NCBI GenBank assembly: GCA_964345695.1
Contig: CAYFSC010000139.1
Span: 1 to 8,152 of the forward strand
DNA length: 8,152 nucleotides
Origin: CAYFSC01 sp964345695
GTDB lineage: Bacteria; Bacteroidota; Rhodothermia; Rhodothermales; Salinibacteraceae
Direction: 5' to 3'
The translations under genes and the position numbers were made by a program. The notes under the pieces were generated by a model. The model saw only the letters and a program-made list of their open reading frames with translations, was not told where the DNA came from and made no database searches. Within the stretch, counting starts at the first letter, position 1, and the number at the start of each line of letters is the position of its first letter. This document shows, one piece after another, positions 1-5,116 of this stretch.

Positions 1-215
1 GTGGTCTCGGCGTCAGGCTGCGTCAGGTGCCATGCGTCAACCTGGACGGTGTCGTCGACGGAGATGCGATGCTGCGAGAGGGTCACGCCGGGCACGTCGA
101 ATGTCGCCGGGGTGACGGACGGCTTCGGCAGAAATACGTCCGATTCGTCGATCTGAATGGTGGAGCAGCCCACCAGCAGAACAGCGACTGTGGCGATCAG
201 GAGGAGGCGAATCAT
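1..215 (-). CDS. Lipoprotein N-terminus, possible alpha/beta-hydrolase (partial, runs off window)
   Basis: Reading the minus strand from the ATG at 213-215 gives 71 complete codons with no stop before the window edge, so the C-terminus is missing. The first residues, MIRLLLIATVAVLLVGC, form a short basic-plus-hydrophobic signal peptide ending in a lipobox (LVGC, Cys17). The mature protein should therefore be lipid-anchored and exported. After an acidic, Pro-containing linker, residues about 50-65 (RISVDDTVQVDAWHLT) resemble the first beta strands of lipoprotein-type alpha/beta-hydrolases, which often read 'dg..l.gW.l'. The catalytic region lies outside the window, so hydrolase activity is inference only. 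It is the last of four same-strand genes, 116 bp after the carbonic-anhydrase-like gene. There is no Shine-Dalgarno before the ATG. The lipoprotein call is firm; the domain call is weak. Confidence 0.75.
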   Translation of the reverse strand, partial: MIRLLLIATVAVLLVGCSTIQIDESDVFLPKPSVTPATFDVPGVTLSQHRISVDDTVQVDAWHLTQPDAET

Positions 216-331
216 AGGGCACGTGCGGCGGAGTAGAGAGCGGTGGACACCGGTTGGACGCTCCCGCGCCGCCCTCGTTGGCGCTGCAGTGCAACGCCCC
301 CGGAACGATTTCTCTACGGCCTCCCCCTCCG

Positions 332-868
332 CTAGTACCACGGGTTCTCGTCGGGGGTCTCCCGCCCGTCGTGCACTGCGCTGTACCGGACGTAGTTCTC
401 GGCGCCCTGCCGGATGGCAGCCACCTCCTCGTCGGTGAGCTCGCGGACGACCTCGGCAGGCTGTCCCAGCACCATCGAGCGCGGCGGCACCTCGGTGCGC
501 TGCGTGACGAGCGCGCCCGCCCCGACGATGCTGTGGGTGCCGATCACGGCGTGGTCCATGACCGTCGCGCCCATGCCGATGAGCACCTCGTCGTCGATCG
601 TGCAGCCGTGGATGATGGCGCCGTGGCCGATCGTCACGCGGTCGCCAATGTCGGTCGGGGCGGTGCCGTGCGTGACGTGCACGACGGTATGGTCCTGCAC
701 GTTTGTTGCCCGCCCGATGCGGATCCAGTTCACGTCGCCCCGCACCGTACAGTGGTGCCAGATGCTGGCCTCAGGCCCCAGCTCGACATCGCCGATCACG
801 ACCGCCGTGTCGGCGATGTAGTTGCTGTCGTCAAATTGCGGCGTCTTGCCGAGAAATGGTGTGATCAT
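332..868 (-). CDS. Gamma carbonic anhydrase family protein (left-handed beta-helix, YrdA/PaaY-like)
   Basis: The 178-aa product is a hexapeptide-repeat protein of the gamma carbonic anhydrase family, usually a trimer with metal sites between subunits. It starts with the family-typical 'TPQFDDSNYIADTAVVIGDV'. Residues that match the Cam/YrdA active site are visible: Arg43 and Asp45 in RGDVNWIRIG, Gln58-Asp59 in TNVQD, and the three metal-ligand histidines His64 (VVHVTHG), His82 and His87 (IGHGAIIHGC). The run of [IV]G-x4 turns covers roughly residues 18-140, and a C-terminal helix follows (ELTDEEVAAIRQGAENYVRYS). Length is normal for the bacterial YrdA/PaaY branch, which lacks the long loops and acidic proton-shuttle residue of archaeal Cam. 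Whether it hydrates CO2 or acts as a metal-dependent thioesterase or acyltransferase-like protein is therefore open. It lies 73 bp downstream of the aldehyde dehydrogenase on the same strand and may be co-transcribed. The start ATG at 866-868 is chosen because the next residues match the family N-terminus. Confidence 0.93.
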   Translation of the reverse strand: MITPFLGKTPQFDDSNYIADTAVVIGDVELGPEASIWHHCTVRGDVNWIRIGRATNVQDHTVVHVTHGTAPTDIGDRVTIGHGAIIHGCTIDDEVLIGMGATVMDHAVIGTHSIVGAGALVTQRTEVPPRSMVLGQPAEVVRELTDEEVAAIRQGAENYVRYSAVHDGRETPDENPWY

Positions 869-896
869 GGATGGAAGTGCGAAAGCCGCTACGTGG

Positions 897-934
897 ATGG
901 GTAGCTGGGACTGGGATGAGTAGCTGGGACTGGG
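897..934. repeat. 19-bp tandem duplication between dehydrogenase and carbonic-anhydrase genes
   Basis: Two head-to-tail copies of a 19-bp unit occupy 897-915 and 916-934. They differ at one base: atgg then atga, each followed by gtagctgggactggg. The duplication lies wholly in the 73-bp spacer between the dehydrogenase stop and the carbonic-anhydrase start. It could be simple replication slippage or a duplicated regulator site. No dyad symmetry is obvious within the unit. Confidence 0.9.
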
Positions 935-941
935 TTCCGGT

Positions 942-2306
942 TTATTGGACCCACACCGTTTTCGCGTTCACGAACTCGCGGATGCCGTGCTGCGACAGCT
1001 CGCGCCCGTAACCGCTGTCCTTGATGCCGCCGAACGGGAGACGCGGATCGCTCTTCGTCATCTTATTGACGAACGCGCAGCCGACTTCCAGGCGCTGCGC
1101 AATGTGCTCGCCCTTTTCTAGGTCTTCGGTGAAGACCGACCCGCCGAGCCCGAAGCGGGTGTCGTTCGCTAGCTCAACGGCGTGGTCGGTGTCGTCAGCC
1201 ACGACGATCGAGGCCACGGGCCCGAAGATCTCTTCGTCGAACGCCACCGTGCCCGGCTCGACGTCCGAGAGCACTGTGGGTCGGTAGTAAAAGCCGTCTC
1301 GGTCCATGGTGTGGCCGCCCGTCAGGGCAACGGCGCCCTGGCCGATGGCGCGCTCCACCTGATCGTGGACCTCGTCGCGCAGGTCGGCACGGGCCATGGG
1401 ACCAAGGTCGGTGTCTTCTTTCATCGGATTGCCGATGTCCATCTCCTCGACCTGCTCGACAAGCCGATCGGTGAAGTCGTCGAGCACCGGCCGCTCCACG
1501 ATGAACCGTTTGGCGGCGATGCAGCTCTGCCCGTTGTTTTGCATGCGGGCCGTGCATCCGACCGAGGCGGCCTTCTCGAGATCGGCGTCGGCACAGACGA
1601 TGAACGGATCGGAGCCGCCCAACTCCAGCACGGTGGGCTTGACACTGGCGGCCGCATGACGGGCGACCGCCTTGCCCGCGGCAACGCTCCCCGTCAGCGT
1701 CGCGGCCCGTACGCGGCGGTCGGCCAGGACGTCGGCCACGGTCTCCTCCTCCACCCGCAGCACCTGCACCTCGTGGTCCGCAAATCCAGCCTCGCGCGCA
1801 AGATCTTCGATGGCCGCGGCACAGCCCATCGTATTGGGGGCATGCTTCAGAAGGATGGTGTTTCCTGCCATCAGCGCGGGTGCCCCGAACCGAAAGACCT
1901 GCCAGAAGGGATAATTCCACGGCATGACGGCGAGCACCGGCCCCAGCGGTTCGTACGTCACGTAGCTGGACCGCGCCGCCGTGTCCACGTGCTCGTCGGC
2001 CAGAAAGTCGGCGCCGTTCTGGGCATAGTAGCGGCAGACCCAGGCACATTTCTCGGCCTCTGCCTGCGCCTGGATAATCGGCTTCCCCATCTCGCGCGTC
2101 ATCCGGCGCCCCAGGTCGCGAGCGCGGTCTTCCAACGCATCCGCCAGGCCGTGCAGACGCTCGGCACGCTGGCCGAGCGACCGAGAGCGGTTCGTCGCAA
2201 AGGCCGAGGTGGCCCGGTCCAGTCGCACCTCGACCTCCTCCTCGGTGTGGAGCGGATAGCGGGCAATTTCCTCTTCCGTGGCGGGATTGGTGGACACAAA
2301 GGCCAT
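942..2306 (-). CDS. sad: NAD(P)-dependent succinate-semialdehyde dehydrogenase, Sad/YneI (GabD1) type aldehyde dehydrogenase
   Basis: This is a 454-aa aldehyde dehydrogenase superfamily enzyme that oxidises an aldehyde to a carboxylate with NAD(P)+, probably succinate semialdehyde to succinate in the cytoplasm. Superfamily landmarks are present: MPWNYPFWQV with the oxyanion Asn131, the cofactor-binding Lys154 in ILLKHAPN, the TGS motif at 205-207, the general base Glu228 in LELGGSDPF, the catalytic Cys262 in NNGQSCIAAKRF, EEIFGPV at 358-364, and PFGGIKDSGYGREL near the C-terminus. The wording NPATEEEI, TREMGKPIIQA, LLKHAPNTMGC, GPMARADLRDEVH and a length near 455 rather than 480-490 residues match the E. 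coli Sad/YneI branch rather than GabD. No GABA transaminase or other pathway gene is next to it, so the substrate is inferred from family. No catalytic residue is missing. The start ATG at 2304-2306 lies just before the conserved 'STNPAT'. Confidence 0.92.
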   Translation of the reverse strand: MAFVSTNPATEEEIARYPLHTEEEVEVRLDRATSAFATNRSRSLGQRAERLHGLADALEDRARDLGRRMTREMGKPIIQAQAEAEKCAWVCRYYAQNGADFLADEHVDTAARSSYVTYEPLGPVLAVMPWNYPFWQVFRFGAPALMAGNTILLKHAPNTMGCAAAIEDLAREAGFADHEVQVLRVEEETVADVLADRRVRAATLTGSVAAGKAVARHAAASVKPTVLELGGSDPFIVCADADLEKAASVGCTARMQNNGQSCIAAKRFIVERPVLDDFTDRLVEQVEEMDIGNPMKEDTDLGPMARADLRDEVHDQVERAIGQGAVALTGGHTMDRDGFYYRPTVLSDVEPGTVAFDEEIFGPVASIVVADDTDHAVELANDTRFGLGGSVFTEDLEKGEHIAQRLEVGCAFVNKMTKSDPRLPFGGIKDSGYGRELSQHGIREFVNAKTVWVQ

Positions 2307-2328
2307 GGCAGGTCCGGGTCGATCAGGG

Positions 2329-2350
2329 AAAAAAGACGTGCGTTTTCACG
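2329..2350 (-). terminator. Weak candidate intrinsic terminator after the small DUF4177-like gene
   Basis: Read on the minus strand, cgtg - aaaacg - cacg is followed by tctttttt, a 4-bp stem with a 6-base loop and then a U-rich tract. It lies between the stop of the small gene at 2406 and the start of the dehydrogenase at 2306. The stem is short, so termination would be partial at best, but the U-tract is the only one of that length between these two genes. Confidence 0.35.
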
Positions 2351-2405
2351 GGTCGGCCGCCCGGTGAGATCCTTATCCGTCGCCGCTGCGCAGAGCTGCC
2401 CCCAA

Positions 2406-2651
2406 TCAGTGGCCGAGCACGACCAGCAGCTTTGTCCCGACGCCGTCGATGGTTCGGGCGGAGACCTGCTCGATGTGCCAGTCCCGTCGGAACCAGGTTT
2501 GCAGTGCGGGATGGTGGGCAAGCGGACCGTCATGTTCGCCGACCAGCACGAGCTTGCTGTCGGTTGACGAATTGGGAAGTGGATCGTCGGGGGAAACCGG
2601 TGGAGCCGTCGAAGAGGCGGAAGTCCGGGATGCGTCGGCAGGTGGGGGCAT
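2406..2651 (-). CDS. Small conserved-looking hypothetical protein, possibly DUF4177-like
   Basis: The start ATG at 2649-2651 gives 81 residues. A GTG start at 2691-2693 would add 14 poorly structured residues and is less likely. The first ~27 residues are Pro/Ser/Thr/Asp-rich and look disordered. The rest forms a compact domain: TDSKLVLVGEHDGPLA, then HHPALQTWFRRDWHIEQVS, then TKLLVVLGH. This strand - helix ending in W - strand - strand pattern resembles DUF4177 and related small proteins ('lN..g..GWelv.v.....vllkr'), but this is pattern resemblance, not a search result. There is no signal peptide or membrane segment. It starts divergently from rnc and points toward the dehydrogenase 99 bp downstream. 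The function is unknown. It is believed real because of the codon pattern and because a coherent fold-like pattern runs right up to the stop. Confidence 0.6.
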   Translation of the reverse strand: MPPPADASRTSASSTAPPVSPDDPLPNSSTDSKLVLVGEHDGPLAHHPALQTWFRRDWHIEQVSARTIDGVGTKLLVVLGH

Positions 2652-2892
2652 GGCAGGACCGGTCGGTTTGGAAGCGCTTCCGAAACGGCACACAGACGCG
2701 ATGGTTGCGTGCGTGTTCTTTTCATCAGTGGACCATACAGAATAATGATTCTTTTACTATCAAGTGGGGGACTCGCAAATAACGTTACACTCTGAGCGGT
2801 CGCTCCGTCCCGGTCCGCCGGGCGGTCGCTCGGGGCTCCGCGCCCTCCCACTTTCCGGTTCTGGTTCTCTGCTCCCCGACATCCCCCCTCCC
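2652..2892. promoter_or_regulatory. Divergent intergenic region with AT-rich core (likely promoters for rnc and the small gene)
   Basis: This 241-bp spacer separates two divergent genes and holds the only clearly AT-rich patch in the left half of the window, about 2715-2792. Within it is an inverted repeat, agaat-aatg-attct (2739-2752), that could be an operator. No clean sigma-70 pair or Bacteroidota -33/-7 pair (TTTG, TAnnTTTG) can be assigned with confidence on either strand, so the promoter role rests on the divergent layout and base composition. Confidence 0.4.
2794..2831 (+). promoter_or_regulatory. Stem-loop in the rnc 5' leader, candidate RNase III self-target
   Basis: Bases 2794-2805 (gagcggtcgctc) pair with 2820-2831 (gggcggtcgctc) as 12 consecutive RNA pairs, nine Watson-Crick and three G-U. 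A C-C mismatch, two more pairs and an 8-base loop complete the structure. Because the G-U pairs only work on the plus-strand RNA, the structure favours the sense of rnc. It ends 61 bases before the rnc ATG. RNase III autoregulation through cleavage of a leader hairpin is known in E. coli; applying it here is inference, and GC-rich DNA also makes chance hairpins. Confidence 0.4.
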
Positions 2893-3618
2893 ATGTCCGA
2901 AGAGTCCTTGATCGACCCCCCTTTTTCACCGTCGGATCTGGAGACCCTTACAGGACACTCCGTTGGAGATTTGTCGCTGTACCGCCGTGCCCTCACGCAC
3001 CGGTCTGTCCTCCGGGGGCAGACGGACAGCCATCTTCGCTCCAACGAGCGGCTGGAGTTTCTGGGCGACGCGCTCCTGGGGTTCGTTGTGGGCGAAGTGC
3101 TGTACCGCACGTTCCCCGAAGAGAACGAGGGCTTTCTGACGCGCCTCCGTGCCAAGCTCGTGAGCAAGAAGGCCCTGGCCGGGTACGCCCGCCAGATGGA
3201 CCTCGGGGCGTACCTTTTGATGACGGAGAATGCCGCCCGTGGACGCGGGCGCGACAACCCGAACATCCTCAGCGATGCATTCGAGGCCCTGCTCGGCGCC
3301 GTCTACCTGGATCAGGGCTTTGCTGCCGCGCAGGCCTTCGTACGGAAGCGGGCCTTGGATACGGTGGATTTTCAAGAATTGGCTGCCGCCGAAGAGAACT
3401 ACAAGAGCGTCCTGCAGGAGATGCTGCAAAAGGACAGTCGGCCTCTGCCCACCTACACGGTAACGGACGTCGCCGGGCCCAGCCACGACCGCACTTACAC
3501 GGTTGAGGTGCTCATCGATGGGCAATCGCACGGAGAGGGCGTGGCCGGCTCCAAACAGAACGCCGAACAGCGTGCGGCCCGCAAGGCGCTCCAGCGTCTT
3601 CGCACCCCCCGCGCCTGA
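2893..3618 (+). CDS. rnc: Ribonuclease III
   Basis: This 241-aa RNase III cleaves double-stranded RNA in rRNA precursors and structured mRNAs. The catalytic domain covers about residues 14-158, with the signature NERLEFLGD at 51-59. Glu52, Glu55 and Asp59 correspond to E. coli Glu38, Glu41 and Asp45. The second acidic pair is Asp128 and Glu131 in LSDAFEALLGAVYLDQG, equal to E. coli Asp114 and Glu117. A double-stranded-RNA-binding domain runs from about 168 to 236 (NYKSVLQEMLQ ... GEGVAGSKQNAEQRAARKAL). All Mg-binding residues are present, so it should be active. The ATG at 2893 is preferred over an in-frame GTG at 2764: the extra 43 residues would be Pro/Gly/Ser-rich and unlike family members, and 241 aa is the usual length. 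A pyrimidine run (cccccctccc) precedes the ATG in place of a Shine-Dalgarno. The stop is 10 bp from the stop of convergent yhbY. Confidence 0.96.
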   Translation: MSEESLIDPPFSPSDLETLTGHSVGDLSLYRRALTHRSVLRGQTDSHLRSNERLEFLGDALLGFVVGEVLYRTFPEENEGFLTRLRAKLVSKKALAGYARQMDLGAYLLMTENAARGRGRDNPNILSDAFEALLGAVYLDQGFAAAQAFVRKRALDTVDFQELAAAEENYKSVLQEMLQKDSRPLPTYTVTDVAGPSHDRTYTVEVLIDGQSHGEGVAGSKQNAEQRAARKALQRLRTPRA

Positions 3619-3628
3619 CCCGCGGCCT

Positions 3629-3955
3629 CTACGCCCGGCCGCCCGGCTCCGGCAGGTTGATTCGCGGTTCGTCGGGATGCGGACGGTAGAGCGTCGCCGT
3701 CCAGCCCATCGTCTGCACAACGCGGCAGTCTTCAATCCGATCGGCCACCTCGTGGGCCACATCCTCCGGCTGCCGCTCGGCGGTATCGTGAATGCGGATT
3801 TTGAGCAGCTCACGGGTGTTGAAGGCCTCCTCGATGGCACTGAGAACCCCCTCGGTCAGCCCTTCTTTGCCGACGCGAATGTGGGCATCGTCGCCGTGAG
3901 CGAGCGACCGAAGATGAGCACGCTGGCGGGAGGTAAGGCGGTCGGGATCAGGCAT
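3629..3955 (-). CDS. yhbY: YhbY-family ribosome-assembly RNA-binding protein (CRM domain)
   Basis: The product is a 108-aa single CRM-domain protein. In E. coli, YhbY associates with precursor 50S subunits and is taken to assist large-subunit assembly. The family pattern is clear: LTSRQRAHLRSLAH (7-20) as the first helix, then IRVGKEGLTEGVLSAIEEAF (26-45) with the RNA-binding GxxG loop (GKEG, 29-32). Next come ELLKIRIHD (49-57), the helix DVAHEVADRIE, and the closing strands VVQTMGWTATLYRP (79-92). The C-terminus INLPEPGGRA matches the 'kI.LP' tail seen in E. coli YhbY. It is downstream of rof by 39 bp on the same strand and probably shares its transcript. It converges on rnc with 10 bp between stops and no clear terminator. 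The start ATG is at 3953-3955, with no Shine-Dalgarno. Confidence 0.93.
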   Translation of the reverse strand: MPDPDRLTSRQRAHLRSLAHGDDAHIRVGKEGLTEGVLSAIEEAFNTRELLKIRIHDTAERQPEDVAHEVADRIEDCRVVQTMGWTATLYRPHPDEPRINLPEPGGRA

Positions 3956-3994
3956 GGGCGTCAGGGAACGGACGAGCGTGGGAAGCGAAATCGG

Positions 3995-4255
3995 TCAGCA
4001 GGCGCCGGGCCGATCGACGTCATCCACCCGGCGAATGCGGTCGAGCCGTACGCGCGACCCATCGGAGAGATGCACGAATTCCTCGTCTCCCTCCGTAGCG
4101 ATAGCGTCGATGCGGGCCTCGACAGTTTGGACCGGTGCAGAGCCGGGGTCAATGACCAGCGTGCAGGGCTGTCCGCGGAGCATCCGGAGACCCAGTTCGT
4201 CGTAGAAGCGACAGGCCACCGGTTCGTACTCGGACGAGCTTTCGTCGTCGGACAT
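3995..4255 (-). CDS. rof: Rof/YaeO-like Rho-binding antiterminator
   Basis: This 86-aa acidic protein resembles Rof (YaeO), which in E. coli binds the primary RNA-binding site of transcription termination factor Rho and inhibits termination. The shared pattern runs from YEPVACRFYDELGLRML (10-26; E. coli 'Y.PI.CDDYDNLE'), through a beta-rich middle (CTLVIDPGS, VEARIDAIATEG, EEFVHLSDG), to RVRLDRIRRVDDV (68-80; E. coli 'eLRLDKI.sf'). Residues 1-9 are an acidic, Ser-rich extension. The fold expected is a small Sm-like barrel with an N-terminal helix. It is the first gene of a rof-yhbY pair and is divergent from the thioredoxin-fold gene (200-bp spacer). The assignment is by motif and length, and the middle is divergent, so a different member of the same fold family (for example another small RNA-binding regulator) is possible. 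Confidence 0.72.
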   Translation of the reverse strand: MSDDESSSEYEPVACRFYDELGLRMLRGQPCTLVIDPGSAPVQTVEARIDAIATEGDEEFVHLSDGSRVRLDRIRRVDDVDRPGAC

Positions 4256-4454
4256 GGATGAAGAATCGGACTGCGATCAGACAGTGTGGGATGCAACCTG
4301 TACCGAAAAGGGGCCTGCGTTGTGCCCCGTGCCGGGCCCGAAACGACGCACGCCGCTGACCGTGCGCTCCGCACCCTGGGCTCGCAGCAATGCAGTCCGT
4401 CTTCCGCCCGTTCGTCGGCTCCCTCGCCATTTTCTCTACATTGACCTCGATCCC

Positions 4455-4802
4455 ATGCCCACGCTCTACCGACGTCCCAACAGTGCGCCGGGCGACACGG
4501 TGCAGCGAGCCCTGGCCGACATGGTCATCGCTCACGACGTCATAATCGTCCGCTCCGAGGCTGACCTGCCCCGGGGCTGCTCCCAGGCCGACCTCCCCGC
4601 TCTGCGCGACGACGGAGATCTCCTCACGGATCCGGGGGCCCTCCGCGATCGCCTCGACACGCTCCGGTCGTTGATGGCCGAGTGGGACCGCTTCGGCTCC
4701 GACGCCTGCCACATCGAGGACGACGGTACGGTCTGCGGTGCCCACGGCGTGCACAACACCAACGGCCCAGGCATGACGAGTCGCAGCCTGCGTGAGCGAT
4801 GA
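4455..4802 (+). CDS. Thioredoxin-fold protein resembling a GST N-terminal domain / glutaredoxin, lacking the active-site Cys
   Basis: The ATG at 4455 gives a 115-aa product. An upstream in-frame ATG at 4254 would add 67 residues lying across the rof promoter region and is rejected. MPTLYRRPNSAPGDTVQRALADMVIAHDVIIV (1-32) follows the beta1-alpha1-beta2 pattern of glutathione-S-transferase N-terminal and glutaredoxin domains ('LY..p.SP.c..v...L....i.yd.v.V'). LPALRDDGDLLTDPGALRDRLDTL (47-70) follows the segment with the cis-proline (Pro48, 'vPvL.ddg.vltes.aI..yL'). The place of the catalytic Cys/Ser is taken by SAPGD (10-14), so thiol-disulfide chemistry is unlikely. The C-terminus carries a small Cys/His cluster (Cys85, His86, Cys94, His97, His100). 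There is no GST C-terminal helical domain. The function is unknown. It could be a GST-N-like binding protein or a lineage-specific relative. The domain call is visual inference. Confidence 0.6.
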   Translation: MPTLYRRPNSAPGDTVQRALADMVIAHDVIIVRSEADLPRGCSQADLPALRDDGDLLTDPGALRDRLDTLRSLMAEWDRFGSDACHIEDDGTVCGAHGVHNTNGPGMTSRSLRER

Positions 4803-4854
4803 CGCGATCGCGGGGGCTGCAGGGGTCTCCGGCTCTGCCGCGCTCCCCATCGCG
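4803..4854 (+). terminator. Long imperfect hairpin immediately after the stop codon of the thioredoxin-fold gene
   Basis: Starting one base after the stop codon, cgcgat (4803-4808) pairs with atcgcg (4849-4854). ggggg (4812-4816) pairs with tcccc (4844-4848), including one G-U. gcaggg (4819-4824) pairs with ctctgc (4833-4838), including one G-U. The loop is about 8 bases. That makes 17 pairs in three stacked helices separated by small bulges. No U-tract follows, so this is a possible mRNA 3'-end or terminator-like structure rather than a classical intrinsic terminator. Confidence 0.4.
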
Positions 4855-4859
4855 CTTCA

Positions 4860-4914
4860 CGGATCGTGCTTCGCGCTCGACTTATCTCATGATTTTCAGC
4901 ATGTCCCGAAAACA
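4860..4914 (+). repeat. 55-bp direct repeat, left copy, abutting the assembly gap
   Basis: This sequence, starting cggatcgtgcttcgcg and ending catgtcccgaaaaca, is identical over all 55 bases to 5015-5069. It ends exactly at the first N. A suffix-prefix overlap of this exact length at a scaffold join is best explained as a shared assembly k-mer. Confidence 0.97.
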
Positions 4915-5014
4915 NNNNNNNNNNNNNNNNNNNNNNNNNNNNNNNNNNNNNNNNNNNNNNNNNNNNNNNNNNNNNNNNNNNNNNNNNNNNNNNNNNNNNN
5001 NNNNNNNNNNNNNN
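4915..5014. other. Assembly gap of 100 N (scaffold join, size conventional)
   Basis: There are exactly 100 consecutive Ns. A round 100 is the usual placeholder for a gap of unknown length. Both edges abut identical 55-bp sequence, so the true distance may be negative (overlapping contigs), or a tandem repeat may have been collapsed. Confidence 0.99.
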
Positions 5015-5069
5015 CGGATCGTGCTTCGCGCTCGACTTATCTCATGATTTTCAGCATGTCCCGAAAACA
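5015..5069 (+). repeat. 55-bp direct repeat, right copy, abutting the assembly gap
   Basis: This copy begins at the first base after the Ns and matches 4860-4914 at every position. The next base on the right is a, followed by gggccggg, which is unique in the window. The copy lies about 105 bp before the gcvP start. Confidence 0.97.
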
Positions 5070-5095
5070 AGGGCCGGGTCAGATCTCGTAATAGG

Positions 5096-5116
5096 TTTGC
5101 TTCGATGATATATTGG
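5096..5116 (+). promoter_or_regulatory. Candidate gcvP promoter region (TATATTGG -7-like element)
   Basis: The most AT-rich stretch before gcvP contains tatattgg at 5109-5116, a 7-of-8 match to the Bacteroidota -7 consensus TAnnTTTG. A tttg at 5096-5099 is too close to be the matching -33 element, and no good -33 is seen at the proper distance. If used, transcription would begin near 5122 with a leader of about 50 bases. This is weak evidence, by pattern only. Confidence 0.3.

Noticed and set aside
266..284. Hairpin gcgcc/ggcgc between the carbonic-anhydrase and lipoprotein genes
   Set aside because: Only a 5-bp stem with a 9-base loop and no U-tract, expected by chance at this GC content.
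1182..2567. 461-codon plus-strand frame antisense to the aldehyde dehydrogenase
   Set aside because: It lies opposite a gene with every catalytic motif intact. Its translation is low-complexity with no family pattern, and it runs through the intergenic region into the next gene.
2764..2892. GTG-initiated N-terminal extension of RNase III
   Set aside because: The 43 extra residues are Pro/Gly/Ser-rich and atypical. The ATG at 2893 gives normal family length, and the region better fits an RNA leader with a hairpin.
3619..3660. Bidirectional terminator between rnc and yhbY
   Set aside because: The stretch is GC-rich with short complementary pieces but has no stable symmetric stem and no T- or A-tract on either side.
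4254..4454. In-frame upstream extension of the thioredoxin-fold gene from an ATG at 4254
   Set aside because: It would overlap the rof start and cover the whole divergent promoter spacer. The added 67 residues lack structure, and the domain pattern begins at the ATG at 4455.
4860..5069. CRISPR or biologically meaningful direct repeat around the gap
   Set aside because: There are only two copies, placed exactly at the N borders, which fits contig overlap much better than a repeat array.
4792..5091. Open frames running through the N block
   Set aside because: They exist only because Ns contain no stop codons.
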